A model generated the notes under the pieces. It did not search any database. It was given only the letters and a program-made list of their open reading frames with translations, and was not told where the DNA came from. From assembly GCA_020048595.1 (NCBI GenBank), contig JAIFMH010000164.1, positions 1 through 11,397 on the forward strand: a stretch of DNA of 11,397 nucleotides, in the 5' to 3' direction. Below, piece after piece: positions 1 to 5,185 of the stretch; the stretch's first letter is position 1, and the number at the start of each line of letters is the position of its first letter. Both the position numbers and the translations under genes were made by a program. Origin of the DNA: Bacteroidota bacterium (lineage in GTDB: Bacteria; Bacteroidota; Bacteroidia; Bacteroidales; UBA4417).

Positions 1-103
1 CCAGCGAGAATTTAGCGAACTTGTTTCCTTTGTCCAGTGTTTTTACTTCCGGATCCTGGCCTAAGCGACCGATTAATTTAACTGAGTTGCGTAATGTGTT
101 CAT
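1..103 (-). CDS. ssb: Single-stranded DNA-binding protein, N-terminal part (runs off left edge)
   Basis: Reading leftwards from the ATG at 103, the first 34 codons give MNTLRNSVKLIGRLGQDPEV followed by KTLDKGNKFAKFSL. This is the opening of the OB fold of bacterial Ssb, with the typical N-x-V-x-L-I-G-R-L-G-x-D-P-E-V strand and a K-F-x-x-F-S-L strand. Ssb coats single-stranded DNA as a tetramer during replication, recombination and repair. The remaining roughly three quarters of the gene, including the acidic protein-interaction tail, lies outside the window. There is no Shine-Dalgarno sequence before the ATG, as is usual in Bacteroidota. The gene is divergent from the zinc-ribbon gene at 430. 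Identity rests on recognising the N-terminus alone, which is well conserved. Confidence 0.9.
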   Translation of the reverse strand, partial: MNTLRNSVKLIGRLGQDPEVKTLDKGNKFAKFSL

Positions 104-189
104 GGCGTTGTGTGTGTTAAAGGTTAATTAATAAGGATTTCAAAATGTGGTTTTTTTTCGTCAGTCAGGTTATTCCCGATTTGATGAAG

Positions 190-197
190 CAAAGGTA
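190..197 (-). promoter_or_regulatory. Candidate -7 box for ssb
   Basis: On the minus strand this reads TACCTTTG, an exact match to the Bacteroidota primary-sigma -7 consensus TAnnTTTG. It would start transcription about 80 bases upstream of the ssb ATG. No convincing -33 TTTG lies at the expected distance, so the call rests on one short box. Confidence 0.3.
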
Positions 198-266
198 TGG
201 CGGCCGTTTTGGGTGATTCGGTTATTAACTATTTGTATTCGGATAAAAATGTTTACAACCGTTTGT

Positions 267-298
267 TGTCGTTTGTAATTGAATAATTTATACCTTTA
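267..298 (+). promoter_or_regulatory. Candidate promoter for the 430-789 gene
   Basis: A TTG at 267-269 is followed after 21 bases by TACCTTTA at 291-298, which fits the Bacteroidota -33/-7 arrangement except for the last base of the -7 box. It would give a leader of about 125 bases. This is pattern matching only. Confidence 0.3.
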
Positions 299-429
299 CA
301 GTAACATAACTAATTAAAATACTTGAGATTATAGTGCAGTTGGAGGGAAAATGACGTTGTATTGAATTGTTGTTCTTATTTTAATAAAAATCACACTTTA
401 TAATTTATCAACTATTAATACTAAGAGAT

Positions 430-789
430 ATGGAAAAAGTATGCCTCGATTGCGGAGAGCCAATCACCGGTAGAATGGATAAAAAATTCTGTTCGGATAT
501 GTGCCGTAATAATTACAACAACCGGCTGAACAGCGAAGTAACCAACTATGTTAGGAATGTGAACAACATTTTGCGAAAGAACAGGCGTATTCTTTCCGAA
601 TTGATTCCTGCTGATGGTAAAATTTCTGTCCACAAGGATAAATTGAGTAATAAAGGGTTCAATTTCAATTACTTCACTCATCTGTATACAACGCAAAAAG
701 GCAGTTCGTATCGGTTTGTTTACGAATACGGATACCTGCCTTTGGAAAATGATTTTTATATGCTGGTGATCAGGGAGCAAAAAATATAA
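430..789 (+). CDS. Small zinc-ribbon protein of unknown function
   Basis: The 119-residue product begins MEKVCLDCGEPITGR and carries Cys5-x2-Cys8 and Cys21-x3-Cys25 (CLDCG ... FCSDMCRNNYNN), a four-cysteine pattern typical of a small treble-clef or zinc-ribbon fold. The rest is charged and aromatic (N-N-I-L-R-K-N-R-R-I-L followed by a Tyr/Phe-rich end) with no signal peptide or membrane segment, so it should be cytoplasmic. Proteins of this shape occur as conserved hypotheticals in Bacteroidota, and I know no assigned function. Zinc or nucleic-acid binding is inferred from the cysteines. The start is the ATG at 430, which places the first CxxC directly at the N-terminus. An open frame on the opposite strand over the same bases is a shadow. 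Confidence 0.8.
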   Translation: MEKVCLDCGEPITGRMDKKFCSDMCRNNYNNRLNSEVTNYVRNVNNILRKNRRILSELIPADGKISVHKDKLSNKGFNFNYFTHLYTTQKGSSYRFVYEYGYLPLENDFYMLVIREQKI

Positions 790-1145
790 AGAAGTTGAGT
801 TTACTTTTTATGCGACAAATGCTCTGGTTGGATGACTTTTATCAATGGATGATCACTATTTTAAGCATCACGATCGTATTCCCTATTTAAAGCTTTACGA
901 AATAAATTCCTGGTTACATCAATTCCGTCCTTCATTGAGCAAGCACTGTGTATTGCGCACTTGCGTTCTGTATAGGTGCAAAATAAAAAAACATTAAGTT
1001 CTTTATGTCTGCCAATTGTATATTTTTACATTATATATTGTATAATAGAATGATGCCGTTTACACCTGTTTTAACTTTATGAAATGGAGTCTGCTTAAAT
1101 AATTCAATTACATTCTCATTATAGTTAATTTCTAAAAAAAAACCT
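790..1145. other. Intergenic region before the GDPD gene
   Basis: These 356 bases hold no confident gene. A plus-strand frame at 845-997 (50 codons, starting MDDHYFKHHD) is open but unrecognised. A weak hairpin lies at 939-964 (GCAAG pairing with CTTGC, and TGTG with CGCA). Possible -7 boxes are TATATTTT (1019-1026) and TAACTTTA (1072-1079), neither with a well-placed -33 TTG. The region ends in a run of nine A (1134-1142) just before the TTG start, which resembles the A-rich leader of the paralogous gene at 3879. Confidence 0.5.
939..964 (+). terminator. Weak hairpin downstream of the zinc-ribbon gene
   Basis: GCAAG (939-943) pairs with CTTGC (960-964). TGTG (947-950) pairs with CGCA (956-959) through one wobble, leaving a three-base bulge. 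It lies 150 bases after the stop at 789 and has no following T-run, so it is at best a weak terminator. Confidence 0.15.
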
Positions 1146-3344
1146 TTGAAAAATTTCCTTTACCTGTTAATGCTGATTTCTTCCGTTGCCAATGGGCAAA
1201 AAACTGTTGTAATTGCTCATAGAGGCGGCTCTTCAATGGCCCCTGAGAATACAATTGCTGCGTTTAAGACAGCTGATTCCATAAATGCTGACTATTATGA
1301 ATTGGACGTACAAATTTCATTGGACGATTCATTAATGATAATGCATGATGCCAGCGTTGACCGAACCACTAATGGTACCGGTAATATTGCCTCAATGACT
1401 TATGCGCAACTGCGCCAACTGGATGCCGGATCATGGTTCGGTGCTGCGTTTACCGGAGAAAAAATTCCCACACTGCGTGAAGCTCTTTTGGTAGCCAAAA
1501 TCAGTAAAGGTAGTATTGGTGTTGTTATTGAATTAAAATCAGGGGAGACTCGATTAGCAGTAAAAACCGTTGCGCTAATCCAGAGTATGGGATTGCAAAG
1601 CAAGGTTATCGTATCCAGCTTTAACCAATGGCAAATAGAACAGGTAAAATCGATCGATCCTACGATTGTTGTACAACGATTTGCCTCGGCTACAAATACG
1701 GAAATCGACCAGGTGGCAGCTATTGGTGGTGAATGGATAGGAAGCGGTGGTAGCTTTACACAATCGGTATTAGATTATGCTCACTCTAAGGGAATTAAGT
1801 TTAATGCCTGGACCATAAACAGCGCAAGCCAGATGAATTCCTTAATTGCTTTAGGTGTTGATGGTATAACTACTGATTACCCAACTGTGCTGATTTCAAT
1901 TTTGGATATAACTCCGCCAACAGATGTAATTTTATCTTCAGCCATAGCCGTTGAGAATGATGTAGTTCTCACCTGGGAACCTGCTGAAGATCCGGAAAGT
2001 GGAATTTCAGGCTATGAAATCTACAGAGACATTACTTCACCTGCTGCAACACTTCTTGCATCTGTCAATATGGATACAAATTATATTGATAAATCGTGCA
2101 ACAATAGCCAACTTTATTATTATAGAATTAAAGCCAGGAGCAGGATTGGAATGATTAGTGAAAACTATTCCAACGAAATTGAAGTTTTAACACAAAGTGA
2201 TATAACTCCACCCGACCTTCAATATGTCACTTCCAAAGGTGAAAGCAATACGGTGATTGTTGAATTCAACGAAAGGGTAGAAAAAGTTACAGCTGAAACC
2301 TCGGCTAATTATTTGATTAATAATGGGGTAACAGTACAAGGGGCAAAACTTGCCCTGGATCAGAAACAAGCTATCTTAACAACCTCCCCATTGTCAGAGA
2401 TTTCGTATCTGATTACAGTTAGCAACGTGCAGGATAAAGCTGTTGTTCCGAATACGATAGTGACTACCACTGCTGTCTTCAGGCATGCAGGTTTGACGGC
2501 GAATGCGGTTGCCGTTTATGGCATCGACACCTTACTTGAAAAGTCTGCTGACATTCTTGTTCCCGACGCAACCACGAACCTGAATAATGGCAAGGTTCAA
2601 AATGGTGCATTCATGGCAGAGGGAGTGCTTGGTAACTCAATTGGTTTCGATGGTGTAGATGATCATGTGCAGTTTAATGCTTCACCATCTTTCGATATTA
2701 ATACTAACGAAGTAACTATTTCGCTATGGACCAAAATGGATTTTATCCCAACCAAACTTCCGACTGCATATGGTCCTTTATTTGATTCGGAATCCGATCA
2801 ATATGTTTTATATGAAGACAAAGCGAACGGAGAGCTCAGGTTTAAAGTAACAACTTCAGTGGGCGCTGAAAGACCCGGAATACAAAGTGGTGACCTGGTT
2901 GCAAACCAATGGATTTATATCGTTGGAGTATACAATGGCTCAACTGCTTCGATTTATTTAAATGGGGTTAAGAAAGATTCACATCCCCTTACCGGTACAG
3001 TTAAAACAGGTCAGGAAGCTACCTTGGGCAAATCAGGCACATCCTATTTTAAAGGAAGCATTGACCAGGTTGAAGTTTACAGCAGGGCTTTATCAGAAGC
3101 TGAAATTCTGGAGAAATACAATATCAAATCTCCTGTTGAAATTTACACGTCGATACATACATTGCCAATATCGCAAAATAATCTCAGCATTTATCCTAAT
3201 CCCAATAATGGTCAGTTTACCCTTGATTTGAAATCTGTTTCCTGTCAGGATGCCAGAATAGAGGTAATTAATGCACAGGGGCAGATTGTATTTATGCAGA
3301 CACTCGAATCAGGTATTCAGGAACAAAGAATGATCATTAAATAG
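1146..3344 (+). CDS. Secreted GDPD-Fn3-Ig-LamG protein with shortened T9SS sorting domain (TTG start)
   Basis: The 732-residue product has a signal peptide (1-18, MKNFLYLLMLISSVANGQ). A GDPD domain (about 19-250) follows with the family's key residues: His25-Arg26-Gly27, Pro33-Glu34-Asn35, Glu52 and Asp54, His67-Asp68, Glu129-Leu-Lys131, Trp222 and DGITTDYP at 239-246. Such enzymes release glycerol-3-phosphate and an alcohol from glycerophosphodiesters using a divalent metal. Then come Fn3 (about 256-351), an Ig-like domain (about 353-447), LamG (about 452-660) and a sorting-type C-terminus with YPNPNNG at 683-689. Export by Sec and then T9SS to the surface is inferred. The TTG at 1146 is chosen because it gives the full signal peptide, aligns with the paralogue's ATG at 3879, and an in-frame TAG lies just upstream. 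The final sorting domain lacks about 24 residues present in the paralogue. The substrate is unknown. Confidence 0.85.
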   Translation: MKNFLYLLMLISSVANGQKTVVIAHRGGSSMAPENTIAAFKTADSINADYYELDVQISLDDSLMIMHDASVDRTTNGTGNIASMTYAQLRQLDAGSWFGAAFTGEKIPTLREALLVAKISKGSIGVVIELKSGETRLAVKTVALIQSMGLQSKVIVSSFNQWQIEQVKSIDPTIVVQRFASATNTEIDQVAAIGGEWIGSGGSFTQSVLDYAHSKGIKFNAWTINSASQMNSLIALGVDGITTDYPTVLISILDITPPTDVILSSAIAVENDVVLTWEPAEDPESGISGYEIYRDITSPAATLLASVNMDTNYIDKSCNNSQLYYYRIKARSRIGMISENYSNEIEVLTQSDITPPDLQYVTSKGESNTVIVEFNERVEKVTAETSANYLINNGVTVQGAKLALDQKQAILTTSPLSEISYLITVSNVQDKAVVPNTIVTTTAVFRHAGLTANAVAVYGIDTLLEKSADILVPDATTNLNNGKVQNGAFMAEGVLGNSIGFDGVDDHVQFNASPSFDINTNEVTISLWTKMDFIPTKLPTAYGPLFDSESDQYVLYEDKANGELRFKVTTSVGAERPGIQSGDLVANQWIYIVGVYNGSTASIYLNGVKKDSHPLTGTVKTGQEATLGKSGTSYFKGSIDQVEVYSRALSEAEILEKYNIKSPVEIYTSIHTLPISQNNLSIYPNPNNGQFTLDLKSVSCQDARIEVINAQGQIVFMQTLESGIQEQRMIIK

Positions 3345-3878
3345 GTTCTTTGGAGAGGTTGAATAAGAAAGAGTTGTATGAAGGGACAGCTCTTATCTTT
3401 ATATTAAAATTGCAGACTCCTTTTCTTGTAAAGCTATTAATTGGAATGCATCATAATGTTCTTTCTCTCACTGCCAACCGGAAATACTATCCCGATTGAT
3501 ATTTTTTTAAGAAATAACCTTGAATTCGGTTTTTTTTTAGGAAATCGTTATCTTTACCGTGCGATGTTGAAACATATAACAACAACTGAATTTGTTTAAA
3601 TCGAAGAATAGGACGTGCAAATCCATTCAAAAACACATTACTCTCGTTTTAAATTTGACATAATGTTAACATGATTTCACTTTCGCCCTCTTTGTTTGCT
3701 TTTTTTAAGGGGAAAACAGGGAGTTTCCAGAGTTCTTTATTCAATTAAATAATAAATTAATTACAAACCAAAGTAAGATGTAGCTTTTGTAAAAGCTGAG
3801 TTTATCCGGCAATAAAATGTGGATGCTATAATCCATAAGATACAACTGAAATATATCTTGTTTAAAAAAAACAAACCT
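3345..3878. other. Intergenic region between the two LamG paralogues
   Basis: These 534 bases are AT-rich, with no coding frame I can recognise. Possible regulatory marks are -7-like TATCTTTA at 3394-3401 and 3549-3556, and TTTG at 3654-3657 followed 19 bases later by a poor TCACTTTC. A short perfect inverted repeat AGCTTTT-GT-AAAAGCT lies at 3782-3797, and a run of nine T at 3531-3539. The gap is long enough that the second gene probably has its own promoter, but I cannot choose among these candidates. Confidence 0.4.
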
Positions 3879-4877
3879 ATGAAAAAATTTCTTTACTTTT
3901 TAGTTCTGATTACCGGAATGGCCTACGGACAAAAAGCCGTGGGAACATTTCCTTATGCTGCGGCTGGGACGATACCGCCTGAGAATATCGTCGCTATTTA
4001 TACCCTTGATGAACTTGATGGTGTTATGGTTCTTGATGCAAGTGCCAACGGGAATACTGGAACGGCAATAAACGGACCAATCATTACTACGCCAGGTTTA
4101 ATTGGAAATGCGATGACTTTTGATGGGGTAAATCAATATGTTGAATTCGTTAATACATCCTCTTTTGATATTAGCAATAATGCAGTTACTGTATCACTTT
4201 GGGCAGTCCTGGCTTATTTGCCTGCCGATCTTCCGGGGAGCTTTGGCCCGTTATTTGATTCGGAAACTGATAATTATGTCCTTTATGAGGACAAGGGAAA
4301 CAATGAGCTCAGGTTCAAATGTAGAGCCGATGCTAATGCAGCCAGGCCGGGTATTAGTGGTGCTGATCCTGATCTGGTAACAGGCGAATGGATTCACATT
4401 GTTGGAGTGTACGATGGCACTGAAGCCAGTATTTATTTAAACGGTGTCAAGAAAGGTTCTCTTCCTCTTTCCGGGACTGTTGTGCCTGGCATGGTTCCAT
4501 TTTTGGGTAGATCCGCTTACGCCAATGCATCCTTTTTTGAAGGAAGCATTGACCAGGTTGAAATTTACAATATAGGACTTACTGAGGAACAAATTATGGA
4601 AAGATATTTGATCACCTCAGTCGGTAAGCGTTCTGTAGCTGGATTTAATATGTATCCGAACCCTAATAACGGGAGGTTTACCCTTGATCAGAAATCACTG
4701 TCATTGCAGAATGCAAGAATAGAGGTAATCAATGCCCAGGGAAAAATAGTGATGACGGATAAACTGAATCAGACTGTTAATCAATCTGTTCAAATCCCTT
4801 CCGCTACGAAGGGTATCTATTTTGTCAGGGTGATTACCAATACAGGTGTACATACGCAACCTATGATTATTAAATAG
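3879..4877 (+). CDS. Secreted single-LamG protein with T9SS sorting domain
   Basis: The 332-residue product starts at the ATG at 3879 with a signal peptide (MKKFLYFLVLITGMAYGQ, residues 1-18). A GTG 60 bases upstream is in frame, but using it would add 20 charged residues before the signal peptide, so it is rejected. A concanavalin-like LamG domain spans about 34-247, with FDGVNQYVEF, GPLFDSE, YVLYEDK, WIHIVGVYDG, IYLNGVKK and GSIDQVEIY. The C-terminal 75 or so residues form a complete type A sorting domain: YPNPNNGRF at 259-267, IEVINAQGKIV, then KGIYFVRV near 311-318 and a final PMIIK. The protein should pass Sec, then T9SS, and be released or anchored at the surface. A carbohydrate- or protein-binding role is inferred from the fold, and no catalytic residues are evident. 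It is the shorter paralogue of the preceding GDPD protein. Confidence 0.85.
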   Translation: MKKFLYFLVLITGMAYGQKAVGTFPYAAAGTIPPENIVAIYTLDELDGVMVLDASANGNTGTAINGPIITTPGLIGNAMTFDGVNQYVEFVNTSSFDISNNAVTVSLWAVLAYLPADLPGSFGPLFDSETDNYVLYEDKGNNELRFKCRADANAARPGISGADPDLVTGEWIHIVGVYDGTEASIYLNGVKKGSLPLSGTVVPGMVPFLGRSAYANASFFEGSIDQVEIYNIGLTEEQIMERYLITSVGKRSVAGFNMYPNPNNGRFTLDQKSLSLQNARIEVINAQGKIVMTDKLNQTVNQSVQIPSATKGIYFVRVITNTGVHTQPMIIK

Positions 4878-4882
4878 ATTCA

Positions 4883-5077
4883 TTAACGTTCATACTTTCT
4901 CTGTGCCAGTTTTATGTTTAACAGGCTATTGATAGTTTTGCCAAAGGAATTGATAACTTGAATAGAAACGGAACCAGCTCCTGATGCAGATACAAAATAC
5001 GTGAGTTTTCTTGAAGTATCAGCTGGATTGGTATTATATTGCAATCGGGTTAAATTTCCGATGTTTGGATCACGGGG
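4883..5077 (-). pseudogene. Degraded C-terminal sorting-domain fragment
   Basis: On the minus strand, 64 codons are open between an in-frame TAG (5078-5080) and a TAA (4883-4885), with no start codon. The reading includes RKLTYFVSASGAGSVSIQVI and then NSFGKTINSLL. The pattern L-x-Y-x-V then S-V-x-I-x-V-x-N-x-x-G-K-x-I resembles the beta-strands of T9SS or FlgD-like C-terminal domains. It is therefore probably the tail of a lost secreted-protein gene. It lies on the same strand as the triple-LamG gene, downstream of that gene's stop at 5186. The family assignment is from pattern only. A chance open frame is possible, but the strand-like spacing argues against it. Confidence 0.4.
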
Positions 5078-5108
5078 CTAAAGCCCATAAAGAATTAGCA
5101 TAAATATC

Positions 5109-5149
5109 CCCCGACCTTGGCCCGGCAGTATTATCAGCCAGGGTCGGGG
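5109..5149. terminator. Strong GC-rich hairpin, possible bidirectional terminator or repeat element
   Basis: CCCCGACCTTGGC (5109-5121) pairs with GCCAGGGTCGGGG (5137-5149) around a 15-base loop. In plus-strand RNA all 13 pairs form, one as U-G; in minus-strand RNA the same position is a C-A mismatch. It sits between convergent genes, 36 bases past the stop at 5186 on the minus strand and 231 bases past the stop at 4877 on the plus strand. There is no T-run on either side, so it is not a canonical intrinsic terminator. A dispersed intergenic repeat is an equally good reading. Confidence 0.45.
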
Positions 5150-5185
5150 CTATTAATCTGGAAATTTATCCCATACGAGGTATAA

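Larger units (their letters stand above)
104..429. other. Intergenic region between divergent ssb and zinc-ribbon gene
   Basis: These 326 bases separate two divergent genes and should hold both promoters. Candidate -7 boxes are TACCTTTG (minus, 190-197) and TACCTTTA (plus, 291-298). A run of eight T occurs near 151-158. At 351 an ATG preceded by GGAGGG opens only a four-codon frame (MTLY), which looks accidental. I see no RNA gene, no long inverted repeat and no further coding region. Confidence 0.5.
2499..4877 (+). repeat. Tandem paralogous LamG plus sorting-domain segments
   Basis: The 3' part of the first gene (2499-3344) and most of the second (3981-4877) encode clearly homologous LamG and sorting domains in the same order. 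Shared stretches include GPLFDSE, YVLYEDK, ELRFK, IYLNGVKK, GSIDQVE, YPNPNNG and ARIEVINAQG. Many are also near-identical in DNA, for example TTTGATTCGGAA and GAGCTCAGGTT. The leaders match too: an A-run followed by CCT directly before the start codon, then a matching signal peptide. This indicates duplication of a whole gene followed by divergence, with the intervening domains gained by one copy or lost by the other. Confidence 0.8.
4878..5185. other. Convergent intergenic region
   Basis: These 308 bases lie between the plus-strand LamG gene and the minus-strand triple-LamG gene. They hold the sorting-domain remnant (4883-5077), a small GGGCT-AA-AGCCC inverted repeat (5075-5086) and the large GC-rich hairpin at 5109-5149. 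Confidence 0.6.

Noticed and set aside
421..780. Minus-strand open frame of 119 codons opposite the zinc-ribbon gene
   Set aside because: The plus-strand frame has a coherent cysteine motif and normal composition; the opposite frame shows no recognisable motif and mirrors the same bases.
810..890. A 26-codon frame (MRQMLWLDDF...) resembling a small membrane peptide
   Set aside because: It is short, has no supporting promoter or ribosome-binding site, and overlaps another open frame; chance is the simpler reading.
3819..3878. In-frame GTG upstream of the second LamG gene, adding 20 residues
   Set aside because: The extension would put charged residues before a complete signal peptide, and the paralogue aligns exactly at the ATG at 3879.
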